Assembly: GCA_024195265.1 (NCBI GenBank)
Contig: JAJLRJ010000006.1
Span: 2,812,501 to 2,876,500, forward strand
Origin: Dendrophyllia cribrosa
Lineage: Eukaryota > Cnidaria > Anthozoa > Scleractinia > Dendrophylliidae
DNA length: 64,000 nt
Direction: 5' to 3'
Below the pieces are notes generated by a model that worked only from the letters and a program-made list of their open reading frames with translations, was not told where the DNA came from and searched no databases. Each line of letters opens with the position of its first letter. Position 1 is the stretch's first letter. The position numbers were made by a program, and so were the translations under genes. Of this stretch, positions 54,001 to 64,000 are shown piece by piece.

Positions 54001-57000
54001 GGAGTGGGTTAAAGATGCCACAAATTCAAGCTGTATACATATACAGCTTCTTGTTCTGAAAGTAACAGGAGCCCCTACATCGTGAATTTGATGGTAAAAG
54101 TAAAGATACTCACACAATAGCATCTAAACTTGTACAGCAGTACTAGGATGATTGTTAATACCAAAACAACACCAATCACTATAAAAGCATTAGCTATCGC
54201 TTCTCCAGCCTTCCTTGCCTGACTTATATTCCCCTCTTCATGGAATGGAGTGTAAACACTAAAAAAAAGAAAGAAAGAAAAAAAGAAGATGCAATTACTT
54301 ACATTTATTTAATTTCCAATATAAAGTTAACTTTTTCAAATTCTTTTGTTTGAAAAAGTGCAAAGAAAATTTGTAGAAAATTCATAATTGACGAAAATTA
54401 GTTTTAAAAAATCCTCATCATCACACACAAGGCTATTAGCCATGGTGACTCACATACAGACCTAGGCCCGGTAGTTCAAAAGGTGGATAACGCTATCCAC
54501 TGGATAAATCACTAACCAGCGGATAACACAATAGATTATGAGCAACCGGGGCTTGTAGTACATATTTCATCTATTACATAAGGTAAACAGCTCTGCTTAA
54601 ATATATAAAAACCCCAATAAAAATCCTCATGATATATTTATTTCATTATTCCTTTAACCCAAGAGTGCCCAAAATCAAAATTTAAGAAAAATCCCAAATT
54701 TCATTTTGTAAAATAATGAAAAACAAATAGAACCATGTGAAAGTGTTGCCGAAGAGGTTTCATTTAAATGGTCACACAATAGGATTTTGTACACAGACTC
54801 AATTTCATTATATGTGCATAGTTGACTCTGGGAGTGAAAGGGTTAATGGATGACATTAAACTTACAGGTATGTTCCTTCATTGTGAGTGTAGTACGTGAC
54901 TGATGCTATGGTTGCCACAACAACCAACAGGCATGTTGACACAGGGACGATCAACATCATAACACTTTTAGCTCCGTATTTGAGCATTTCTTCTTCATCC
55001 ATTTCACTGTCATGGGGCGAAACATCTCTTACTCTTGGCTGTCGAGGGTTCCTCTCGCGCTCTCTGGCTATTCTTGGACCATCATCTTCATCAAATTCCT
55101 CCTGTCTATCATCCTATCGCAATACAAATGCATTAGAAATTTAAAACATTATGGGAAAATAACATTTTAAGACACAGCTCAGACTGTTTATCTTAGGGTG
55201 CTTGTCATTTTCAGAACCAGCTGGACAGACCAGTCACTATAAAAACAGAATGCACCTTAACTCATGAACACTCGAAGAGCTGAACATGTTATTCCTGGTT
55301 TTCACTTATGTCAAAACAAAATTCAGAAGCATTAAAAAACAGATTTTGATTCCAAAATGTTTATGGAATTGAAGAGAGTTTAAAACTACACATCTGGGCC
55401 AAATTTTGAAGCACAATTAGAGTATTTTGTTTAAGAGTTATGGGCAAACGAGTATTGGACATTTTTAGTAAAAAATGAATGTATGTAGTGGCCATCTTTG
55501 TGTCCCACTTACATGTAGAGACACAAATATGGTGGCCAAAACTTCAAAGTCTTAATTACGCAAAAACTCTTGTCGCAAAAGATAGGATTCACTACAAGTT
55601 ACATTAAATCAGCATCTATAATGCAAAAATAACTTTCAACTCATTCAATTTCGTCTATTTTCACGGCTTATCTGAAATAGCATGACAAATTGCGTGACAC
55701 TTTTAAAACCTTTATAAATCGGAAGCAAAACTGTGTTAATACCTGAAACTTTTTGTAAAGTAACATTGGTATCTACATACCATGTTAGAAACAGCTTTGT
55801 TGGATGTATAGTTTAGATTTCTGGATTTTTATGATGTCGCGTGCAAACCAAGAATAGCAGTAGGACAAACTTCCACTCAATTGGCTGTTAACATGGAGCC
55901 CACAATATGTAATGGTCACCTGCCTTACTCATGGGGATGATGTTGAAGGGAGGGGGGTGTGGGGAGTTAGACGTAGGGGATGGGAAGCCGGTGAAGCAAA
56001 CCATTTGGGTCTGAACATTTCGTATTCACAAGTTGGCTCATGGGAGCCTTTGATTGAGGACTAAAGTCCATCAAATCGTTATTTGGTTTCTATGTACATT
56101 AAAGTTTACTTAGATATCATTTGATCCGAGCCCGTTTGCCTGTGTATAGCAATATTTTTGTCTTTGTTTCGAGTGGCATACATGGCCGATCCGCTTCGTT
56201 TTTTTGTTGTGTTTTAACCCTTGGTCTGTTTTGCTGTGTTTCGTTTTTAATATAATTTAGTGGTAATTTTAACTGCTATATTCTTTTTTTTATTGACACT
56301 TGAATAAAGTTATTATTATTTAATCCTGGGGACAAGCATTTAATTACGCCTGATAGTGCCCGGAGAGTGACTCTTTTAAATGCAGTACAAGGTCCCCTAA
56401 AGTCCCCACATTTTGTAGGAATTCATGACCGTTGAATTTTGGTCAAAATCGGTGCCTAAACATTGTTGAAATTCGCTTCGATCGCGTGGATTCTTTGCTT
56501 TGATTTTTACAGTCAAAGGAAATATTGTATTTAGTGCAATTGCAGCTTCCTTTATTTGATGTTTATGTTTTTACAAGTTATATGGAAGATGGAAATATTT
56601 TTTCATCTGCCGGAAATCGAAGTCTTAATTGTCATCGATGACTTTTAATTTGTCCGTGTTTAGAAATAGACAAAGTCGCCGCTCTCTTTACTTTTTTGAA
56701 AAGCAAATGTGTACTAAATTCCATTAGGAACCTACAACAAGCCAGATCGGACGATGTGATATATGTTTGACTGCTAAAATCTACACAGTGGACGATGCAC
56801 TTGCTTCGAGCAACTCCATGGCAAATGACTGGTCACGCAATTTCAGTTGATAATATGGTTCATTCGCGTTGCATCATGGGATACCTGAAAAATCCTCCTT
56901 TGGGCTACTCCATCAAGATGATGCATTCTGTCTATAAATTGACCGGTCTGGATGGCCAGTTCGAAAAAATAAAGGTACATGTATGCTATTTACGAATTGA

Positions 57001-58125
57001 CCCCACCGCCTGGCTACTTGTAATAAAATTTATCACAACTAAGGGCTCTCTAAGGGCACTTACATTTATGTATGCGCCCTTAGAGAGGTGCCTTAAAAGA
57101 CTGAGTGATGACAGGGAGGGATACTACAATCCATTTCAGGTGCTTAAAGATTAGCTAACCCACCAATGTAGCACCACAGTTTCTTTAGAAACCAACTCCT
57201 TTATCCAATATTCCATTCAATCAGACAATTTCTAACACAGAGAAGAGCTTTACAGGAAAAAAGAAAACATTGAAATGCTTTATTTTCAATTTTCAGTAAG
57301 TTTTCATATTTGCAAAACCTACAGTCATATCTGCTTGTTACGGACATCAAAAGATGGAGCAACTGCAGAATGCAGGGCCATTTTTTATCATATACCAAAC
57401 GAGCTGGCTAGTTTGGCTCGGTAGTGGAGTAAAGAACGAGAAATAATTGATATGCTCAGTGCAGTGTGGGGTCTGTGTATTAAGTGGCTCATTAATTTTG
57501 GCTCGTTAATGGCAGTGAAGTAAAGAACGAGAAATTAATGATACACTTGCTGAGGTATTGGATCTACGTATTTGGTGGCTCGTTTGGCTCAGCAGTGGAC
57601 TGCAAACGAGCCAAACAAGTCGTTTGGCATATGGTAAAAAAGGGCCTTTTTTCTATAGTTTAGCCTGAAAGACAGTCAAAATGATCCGTATTATAGAGGT
57701 AGAGATAAAATGATTTTTGATCTCTTCGGAATCAAGTGAACTGTTAATTTGCATATCCGTAAAACAGAGATGTCAGCATTCGCGTGATAGCAGTACCTTT
57801 AGCAAGTATAGATGAAGATGTAGATTGACCATGGCTTTGATACAACGGAAATGAAGAGCTATTAAAATGCCTTTCTAACATTAAGTTTGTGTATAGCCCA
57901 TTAAATGGGCATGAAATATATAGATGTATGAATCTATCAATACAAGAGTTTCCAAAAACACGGATTAATATAGTAAAATAACTAACTCTTATGTCGTTAA
58001 GTTAATTTCGGGTTCTAAAATCTCACCGTGTAGACATCTTGGTCGGCTTCTCTTTGTCGGCGATGACGGCGGTCACGAGAGGACCCGTCCTCTTCGTAAC
58101 TTTGGGGTGGTAATTCGTCCGACAT
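45096..58125 (-). CDS. PSEN: Presenilin, catalytic subunit of gamma-secretase, complete
   Basis: Ten exons on the minus strand: 58027-58125, 54866-55113, 54114-54258, 53391-53458, 52383-52533, 49119-49188, 48513-48611, 47187-47426, 46173-46285, 45096-45251; 1389 nt, 462 aa (human PSEN1 467), GT/AG and phase consistent. This aspartyl protease cleaves Notch, APP and other type I proteins within the membrane, with nicastrin, APH-1 and PEN-2. Residues 1-75 are acidic and hydrophilic ([11 protein letters not shown] precedes TM1). Membrane segments follow: [83 protein letters not shown]. Catalytic D261 lies in YDLCAVLCP; its codon is split by intron 6. Catalytic D382 lies in LGLGDF, and the PAL motif in ALPALP (428-431). 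The loop between them (about 300-370) is long and acidic, as in other presenilins. Intron 5 carries an antisense LINE. Secure identification; paralogue (PSEN1/2) not meaningful here. Confidence 0.96.
45400..46140. other. Presenilin intron 9, no feature seen
   Basis: Includes a degraded stretch (about 45590-46090) that is less AT-rich than its surroundings and looks like old retroelement sequence, but no motif is readable. Confidence 0.35.
49604..51934 (+). mobile_element. 5'-truncated L1/Tx1-like LINE in presenilin intron 5
   Basis: ATACGTACAT flanks both ends (49594-49603, 51935-51944). The ORF from about 49636 to 51673 encodes reverse transcriptase starting mid-domain ([44 protein letters not shown], active-site [20 protein letters not shown]) and the long C-terminal region ([31 protein letters not shown]). 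[11 protein letters not shown] plus poly-A tail fits the L1/Tx1 clade. The reading frame is the same before and after a single TAA at 50828-50830, which interrupts it. The 3' end is a poly-A stretch (51894-51934). The 5' end is a run of about 26 T. It lies antisense to presenilin. Endonuclease and ORF1 are absent. Confidence 0.9.
53085..53166 (+). repeat. tRNA-derived SINE-like module
   Basis: GTTAGCTTAGTGGATAGAGC resembles a tRNA 5' half with box A, followed by CACTGGTATGGCAAGGTCAT and GGGCATGAATCCC (weak box B), then a T-run. The T arm departs from consensus; a SINE or tRNA pseudogene. GATAGCACACTGTGAGGATC (52925) and GATGGCACACTGCGAGGATC (53195) flank it as direct copies. Presenilin intron 4. 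Confidence 0.5.
55884..56060 (+). repeat. G-rich dispersed repeat, single copy (presenilin intron 1)
   Basis: TTAACATGGAGCCCACAATA, TGTAATGGTCACCTGCCTTA, CATGGGGATGATGTTGAAGG and GGAGTTAGACGTAGGGG match the POLR3F minisatellite unit. It ends with TTGGCTCATGGGAGCCTTTG like the 19300 copy. Confidence 0.7.
56061..57375. other. Presenilin intron 1, no gene seen
   Basis: A plus-strand open frame at 56795-57154 shows no known motif and includes a short inverted repeat (AAGGGCTCTCTAAGGGC / GCGCCCTTAGAGAGG). I treat it as non-coding. Confidence 0.45.
57376..57646. mobile_element. TIR element with two internal direct units
   Basis: GGCCATTTTTTATCATATAC at the left mirrors GCATATGGTAAAAAAGGGCC at the right, with inner CAAACGAGC / GCTCGTTTG. 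Inside, GTAAAGAACGAGAAAT occurs twice about 100 bp apart. Presenilin intron 1. Confidence 0.65.
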
Positions 58126-58604
58126 CAGTCTTGTTGTTTCATTGGCGTCGTCCTCGTTCATGTATCTTTAATGCCACACATCGGCACTGCTTATTTTTTT
58201 TTAAGAAACGTCGCACCAAACCGGTAAAAAGGTTCTTTTTGTGCACGATGTTAGGTACTCACTGTAAAACCATCATGGCGGAAAAACAGACAGTGACGTC
58301 ATACCACCCTCCATCCTCGATTTCGATTTGCGGTTTCGAAAAAAGAGAAAAACTAGGAACCAGTATAGTCTCAGGGACCGCAGGGGCATGGGAATGTCGT
58401 GCATAACTTGGATAGAGGTTATTTATTTGTACAAATGTAGCTGAATGAACAGGGGCTCCAAAAGTAAAGACTTCGTCATTTAAAAATATTGCCTGTTCTA
58501 CAGCCCATGTCATAAGTTAGGCTCTTGATTAGAAATAGATTTTCTTAAAAAGTACAGTGGGAAGCTCCTGACTAACTCACTAACTATCCCCGGGTTTCCA
58601 AGGA
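58126..58604. promoter_or_regulatory. Presenilin 5' flank
   Basis: The 480 bp upstream of the presenilin start codon contains no competing exon. No TATA box is evident on the minus strand, and the transcription start cannot be placed. Confidence 0.35.
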
Positions 58605-59098
58605 TGCCTCCTCGGGGGTTGGTGCCCGGGCCGGGGTGGGGGGGGTGGGGAGGGGGGTACTCCCATATATGAGCTATATAGGTATGTGCCGCTATGGTAT
58701 GGTTTTCAGGCAGTTAAGTCTGGGATAGGGTATAGTAATCAGAAATTTTTGGTCTAGAATAGGGTATCATTTTCCGCAAAAATCATCAGTTGCATGAAGA
58801 ATTTAGTTTAGACAATGTTTACTGGCAAATGGCATTTAAAATTCGGTACGGCAGGCAGTACGGCATTTTTACTGACCCCTGGTAACTAATAACAAAGAAA
58901 GCGTTCAAAGATTTGGTCTAGGATAGGTTTTTTCAAAATGCATCTAAAATGGTCTAGTATAGGTTAAGGGTCTCAGAGTCCCAGCGGCACACCCCCGCCT
59001 AAATATTTGCAGAGTACCCCCTCCCCCGCCAGGGTCTCAGAGTCCCAGCGGCACACCCCCGCCCAAATATTTGCAGAGTACCCCCCCCCCCCCCCCCA
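58605..59098. mobile_element. G-tract TIR element, copy D with duplicated right end
   Basis: Left end: G-runs leading to GGGGGGTACTCCCATATATG. Right end: GCAGAGTACCCCC followed by a second copy of about 60 bp (AGGGTCTCAGAGTCCCAGCG through GAGTACCCCCCCCCC). Interior GTATGTGCCGCTATGG, GGTCTAGAATAGGGTATC and TTAGTTTAGACAA match copy A closely. Confidence 0.7.
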
Positions 59099-59279
59099 CA
59101 AGTGGTTGGCGGCGGTGGTACATTGGGCTGCAACATCCTCACAGATGTTTTTGTGAATACCGGTAATAATTGGGCCTTCCCATAATATCAACTCAATAGG
59201 CATTTGTAAAATAACATACAAAAAACAGGCAAAAAAGCTGCATGACGTGAGCGTGCTAAATCGCCGCCTGGTTAAATCA

Positions 59280-59480
59280 AATCACTTAGGGTATTGAGCC
59301 GAAAAATATAACAAAAGTATAATATGGGTTGTTTTAAGAACTCTGTTAGGGGTGAAAATGAATTTGCTTCACACCCACAAAAAGAGATTCTGGTACCTTT
59401 TAGATGGGTTTTAAAAAAATTCTGATGATCACCCCATCATTTTTGCATGGAGTGCCCCCCCCCCCCCCCCCCCCCCCACA
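59280..59480. repeat. Relative of the 20869-21135 element, ending in a C-run
   Basis: Shares TGGTACCTTTTAGATGG, AAATTCTGATGATCACCCCAT with the KAT5 intron 7 element, then a run of about 22 C (59455-59477). Confidence 0.5.
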
Positions 59481-60177
59481 GGCATCAAACTGCTCTCTCC
59501 TTCAAATGTATTTTTAAATTACAGAAGCTTATAGAGACTATGTTAACAAAATAGCAATAATACTGTTTTTACACCAACAGACTACAACAGGCTTATTAAA
59601 CCTGCAAGGGGGACATGACACCATCTTTTATTTTACAACTCCATTGTTCATATATTAGTAATATGTCAAGTCTCACATACACTGTAGGTATCAATGATGG
59701 TCTATTTGGTGTATTTAATTTAGAGAAAAACAACGTAATTAGTTCAGCATCATTTCAGAAATGAAAATTTTATTTATTTCTACGAACTAAAATAATAAGA
59801 CAGTTCTTTCCATAATTCTATGTAAAATGTACTAAATTCCTGAATATTCCCTTTATAAAACTTAAGGAATTTAATTATTGAATCTCCCAGTCCTTTTTTT
59901 TCAAACTACACAGTCAAACTTTCTTCTACTATATGACAGCAGTGAAGTTTTGACCATATTTTATCCAGAATTTCAACAAAATGTAAAAATCAGGCCCTTC
60001 TCTGCATTCAAAATGGTTGAGCAGGTGTAGAAACCCCCAGCAAAATGCTCCGAAAAAAACTGGAGCATTTTGTCACATATGGTTGCCAATCGCTGAAAAG
60101 AACCTCCAAAAACGGCATTTAATTGTGTGTCGTGACAAAATACACCACGATTCTTGGAGTATTTTTAGCAGTCTTGT

Positions 60178-60203
60178 CCGGGGGGGGGGGGGGGGGGGGG
60201 GGG
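60178..60203. repeat. G-tract in the transporter 3' flank
   Basis: CCGGGG extended to a run of about 24 G, 75 bases past the transporter stop on its 3' side. Confidence 0.9.
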
Positions 60204-60277
60204 ATCCTATGCCCACCCACCATTTTAAAACAGAGAAGAACCTGAAGATGAGGTTGAAAATCCTGATCATTACTACC

Positions 60278-63200
60278 TCAAACAGTTGGTTTCTGAGGAC
60301 CATCAGTAGTAGACTTAGCTTGTTTGGGGGTGTTGTCAACTGGGTTTTGAGCATAGAGAATCACTGCATATGACACAATAGCTATGGCTACAAAAGTGAA
60401 AATGTCAACTGCGATTCCAAAGATCAGCCAGCACAAAACGGCTGTGAACATGATCTCTAGAGCACTGGCAAAAGTCTTAAGAATAGAGTTGAGTCGTTGC
60501 AGGAACAAGGCTGTTGTAATTCCAATGGCGGCGTTATTGAATACTATGGCTAAAACTTTACCCTGGGAGATTGATGTGATGCTTTCCTTAGTGAAGGCTT
60601 CTGATAAAGTGCCATTGAACCAGAGGACACCAATGTTGCAAAAAATGGAATCTACATACATGAAAACATTCTGAACCATGAAAGGAACATCACCACCTTT
60701 ACCCTTAAGAAGATACTCATTATAAACACCGGCAAAACAAGAACAGAACACTTGAACAAGGATTAGAAGCAAATGCACATCAAAGCGAAGGGAAAAGGAG
60801 CTGCCTGCTGTGCTGAGGTTCTCGTATTTAATCTGCTTCACAATGCAGCCAGATGTTAGTAATAACAGAGAGATCCACTGTTGACCACTCAACTGCTTAC
60901 TGAAGAGTATCTGCAGAGATAATATAAACAAGAGTCGCTAACTTACAGCCTATGTTTCCCTTATAGTTTCATTACATGTACCTCATTGTCAAGCTAACAG
61001 TTCATGGAAGCACTGTCGGGCAATTTTGTATTAACCAGGGAATATTGAACGTGGCAGTTGCTGTTGAACTTCTTAAACTCATTAATAATTTATGACAAGA
61101 ACACAAAGGAAATCACAACTGTAAAGGGGTTTGGATGCCTGGTCTTAATTTGCATGGATTTTGGCAGTTTTGTATTTCATTTTCTCCACATTTAATGATC
61201 AGTTTGCGAAGCTATATCAAACACTCAATAGAGTGTTTCATCAGGTCTTCTCAAACTCATGACGAAATTCATGACGAAAATACAAAGGAAATTAATGTTT
61301 AATGAGTGTTTGGAAATCAGTTGAAACACTCCTTATTTTTGCATCCTTAATTTCTACTTCTAAAATCAATTTGTTTGAGAAGTAATATCAAACATGAGAC
61401 ACAGTATTTCATCAGATTTCCAAACACCTTGAAGTGGGTTAAAAAAAACTTGGCTGCGCCTCGTTTTTCAAACCACTTCGCGGTGTTTGGAAATCTGATG
61501 AAACACTGTGTCTTATGTTTGATATATTACTCCAAACACCTTATTTTTTAACCCACTTCTTGGTGTCTAGATATCCTGACAAAACACTCTTCCTCATATT
61601 TGATACATTACTTCTAAAACTCATTAATATTTCATGACAATAACACAAAGGAAATCACTAGCATGAAGGATGTTTGGATACACCTTAAAGTGGGTTGAAA
61701 AAAACTTGGCTGCGCCCTGTTTTACAACCCTCTTCTTAGTGTTTGGATATCAAGATGAAACCTCACTTTTCTTCGTGTTTGATATACAGTTACTTTCAAA
61801 TTTTGGAATTTTGGGATTAAAAAATAATACAGAAACAGCGAGAGAGAATTGTGTATTGACACAGAAGGTTAAACTGGTTTTAAACACATTACCTAGGAGA
61901 AATTCTGTGAAAATTGAAGCTTGTTTCAAACAATAAATAAAGATCACTTTTGTTTTAAGACTTTGTAAACTACAATAAGCACAATAAAAGGTTGGCATAG
62001 CATTGGCATAGCAATTACCGTGCATTAAAAGAATGCTGTTTTAATGTAAATTAAACTCTGAACACCTAAATATTAAAATAATTATATTTATTTTTAGCCT
62101 GGTAAACAAAGAAATATCCTTAGGCTATTTTTCTTAACAAAAATGTACAAAGCATTATTTATTAAGGTCCAACAAACCTTAAAACTAAGCCATAACTTTC
62201 TAAGAAATGCATAACTAATTATTGTTCCACATTAAAGGAGGGTAAATCAAAATAAAAAGATTGAGAAGGTTCATGGCAAAAAACTCTCAGCGGCTTTTAA
62301 CTGAAATCTGGATATTAAAACAGCATATCAAAAATACCGCCCATCAATTTTCACATTTTAAAAGATGTTTGGTTTAATCAGTGTTTATATGACAACTAGT
62401 AATAATCAAAATGGAGACATATTTGAATACAGAAAATAAAAATATAATCAGATGTTGCACCCAAAACGAAATTGAAAAAAACTCAATCAGCCAAGCAACT
62501 AGAAAGTATTTCCATGCACCCCTCAAATTTTTCATAATTTGACGACCACATGTTTTTTGTCAACTGTAACTCAAGAGACAGGAAAAAGCCATGGATAAAT
62601 TAGTTGTTGCTATTGACCCAAGCAAAGTTCAGATGTACAAATATTAGCAGAAATATATATTTTTTATTTTCACAGGTGGACCAAGAACAAGAAAAGAACA
62701 AGGATATTATTTCTACATGACAGGACAAGTTTGGTCTTCATAAATGAGCCTGGTTGACTAGGCTGGTGACTCAGGTTACCGAGATCTCACCTAACTCCTA
62801 CTTCCTTTTTAAAATTTGTGATGTGTTCATATGAGAAGGTGCGCTGGCCCAGTTACCAAGATCTTGGTTTGTCCAACCTGGGATCTTAGTAGCCTAGCTG
62901 GAAATTTTCCCATATGAACAGGCCAGCTGGTTACTGAGACAAAAACTTTTCAAAGCTGCATGCATTTCTGTTGAAGGAGGATAAGATTAGCTTCTCAATA
63001 ACTTGAGCCCTGAGTTAACTCAACCTGTTCTTCAACTTGTGCCCTTCAAAGGAAAGCTTTTCAGCAGTACTTTCTACCACTGCTGTTAATTTGTCAATAT
63101 TTTAAATATGAAATTTGATTTTTTTTCCCAGTTGGTTGGTGTCTTTTGGGATTGAAATAGTTTACTGCAGTTGATCCCTTACCTGGAAGATTATTCCAGT

Positions 63201-63322
63201 AACGACAACTCTGAACTGCAGGAGAAGATAGTAGGTCGTTGGATCATAGTTTGCAAGATTCACAAAGGCCAAGTTGTTATAAAGGCAGTACATAAATGCT
63301 GGGACAACGTAGAGCAACAGGA
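60278..63322 (-). CDS. Nucleotide-sugar transporter, SLC35A-like (5' part outside the reconstruction)
   Basis: Two exons are clear on the minus strand: 63183-63322 (acceptor TTTCTAG at its 5' side, donor CAG|GTAAGG) and the terminal exon 60278-60910 with the stop at 60278-60280. Phase 0 joins ...VVVTGIIFQ to ILFSKQLSGQQW. The upstream exon is not recognisable within the last 680 bases, so the N-terminus lies beyond the window. The product is a Golgi/ER membrane antiporter of the drug/metabolite transporter superfamily, exchanging nucleotide sugar for nucleotide monophosphate. Visible: hydrophobic segments LLLYVVPAFMYCLYNNLAF, LLLILVQVFCSCFAGVYNEY, IVFNNAAIGITTALFL, IMFTAVLCWLIFGI and FVAIAIVSYAVILYAQ. 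YDPTTYYLLLQFRVV and YNEYLLK are typical of SLC35A proteins. The soluble C-terminal tail is short. The subfamily (possibly SLC35A4-like) and the sugar cannot be decided. Confidence 0.85.
61385..61527. mobile_element. Fold-back MITE of the ATATCAAACAC family, copy 3
   Basis: ATATCAAACATGAGACACAG mirrors TGTGTCTTATGTTTGATAT, with inner ATTTCCAAACACC / GGTGTTTGGAAAT. Partial relatives flank it at 61207-61250, 61550-61610 and 61665-61795, so this intron holds a cluster. Confidence 0.8.
61800..63182. other. Transporter intron, remainder
   Basis: AT-rich intron. A GTAGCCTAGC / GACTAGGCTGG inverted motif region (62745-62940) may be a degraded element. No exon seen. Confidence 0.4.
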
Positions 63323-63470
63323 CTAGAAAACAACAGAAAAAAATATTCAGATTACTTAATAATGGATGGAAATCATTCAAGGTGTTAAGGACAGTCCTGA
63401 AATTTTCTGTGATTGTTGTAAGTCACTGATCGTGCATCACACACTACGCATGAGGGCACAAATTGTATGT

Positions 63471-63621
63471 GTTGTAGGTTAAAATTATTTAAGGTTATTT
63501 CAAACTAGGTTAATTTTTATTTTCCTTTGTCCCAGATTTTTTAACATAATCTCGGACAAAGGAAAATAAAAATTAACCTAGTTTGAAATAATTTTAACCT
63601 AAAATAATTTTAACCTACAAC
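63471..63621. mobile_element. Palindromic element with GTTGTAGGTTAAA ends
   Basis: GTTGTAGGTTAAAATTATTT mirrors AAATAATTTTAACCTACAAC. The inner pair CTAGGTTAATTTTTATTTTC / its inverse is also exact. TTTTAACCTA is duplicated at the right end. Confidence 0.75.
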
Positions 63622-63721
63622 ATATGCACTATATAGTGTTGATATTGTGGACATGTGTACAGACAGATGTACGCGATTTTACTCCTTTGTTTTCTCCATG
63701 TTTAATGATCAGTTTGAGAAG

Positions 63722-63831
63722 CTATATCAAACACCTGATGGTTAAAAAAACTTGGCTGTGCCTCGTTTTTCAACCCACTTCTCGGTGTTTGGATATCCTG
63801 ATGAAACACTCTTCCTCGTGTTTGATATATT
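63722..63831. mobile_element. ATATCAAACAC family MITE, copy 4 (internally deleted)
   Basis: TATATCAAACACCTGATGG at the left and CTCGTGTTTGATATA at the right. The right arm (CTTCTCGGTGTTTGGATATC) is full and the left arm is shortened. Confidence 0.7.
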
Positions 63832-64000
63832 CCTTCTCACTCTCATTTGCCTTGTAAGTGTCATGCAGTCTCGTTGACTCATGTTGATTTTGTTTTCTGT
63901 TTGGCACGGGCTTAAGGACAATGGTTACTGCACTAATCTGTTAAACCCTGATGGTGTTTGTAAAGGGCTCACATGTAATGTAGCTGTCTTTAAATGAAAT

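Noticed and set aside
56795..57154. 119-aa plus-strand ORF
   Set aside because: In presenilin intron 1, with no recognisable motif, no splice context, and an embedded inverted repeat.

Overview
The window is animal nuclear DNA, most likely cnidarian and probably an anthozoan such as a stony coral. The assignment is inferred from long, intron-rich conserved animal genes, AT-rich introns packed with short inverted-repeat elements, and the repeat style. No search could be run. Four conserved genes were reconstructed exon by exon, with GT/AG junctions and intact phase: KAT5/Tip60 (+, 15657-26775, 10 exons, 459 aa), an uncharacterised methyltransferase-like gene (-, 28928-34422, 8 exons, 326 aa), POLR3F/RPC6 (+, 34660-41236, 8 exons, 317 aa) and presenilin (-, 45096-58125, 10 exons, 462 aa). 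A nucleotide-sugar transporter (-, 60278-63322) is cut by the right edge of the reconstruction, its first exons lying further right.

The left 15 kb is accessory sequence. A BEL/Pao-like gag fragment with a tRNA-Tyr primer-binding site runs off the left edge. An intronless diaminopimelate-decarboxylase-like gene (-, 2843-4236) carries a one-base frameshift before its conserved C-terminus. It is followed by nested and fold-back DNA elements, including an 86-bp-arm perfect palindrome and a family whose termini read CCCGGG plus a G-tract plus TACTC and which sits between 8-bp target duplications.

Layout of the genic part: KAT5 and the methyltransferase gene converge. The methyltransferase gene and POLR3F diverge from a 237-bp shared promoter. 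POLR3F and presenilin converge, with a 106-bp tandem array between them that abuts presenilin's 3' end. Presenilin and the transporter lie in the same orientation.

Introns hold most of the unusual structure. KAT5 intron 9 contains a 3.06-kb TIR transposon with a second 1.39-kb TTAA-flanked element and a tRNA-like SINE inside it. KAT5 intron 7 contains an exact 51-bp copy of the end of exon 6 with its splice donor. POLR3F intron 3 has a 132-bp minisatellite interrupted by a LINE tail. Presenilin intron 5 has a 2.3-kb L1/Tx1-like LINE with a poly-T 5' junction. The five genes are housekeeping or membrane genes of separate pathways, and nothing suggests that they form a functional cluster.
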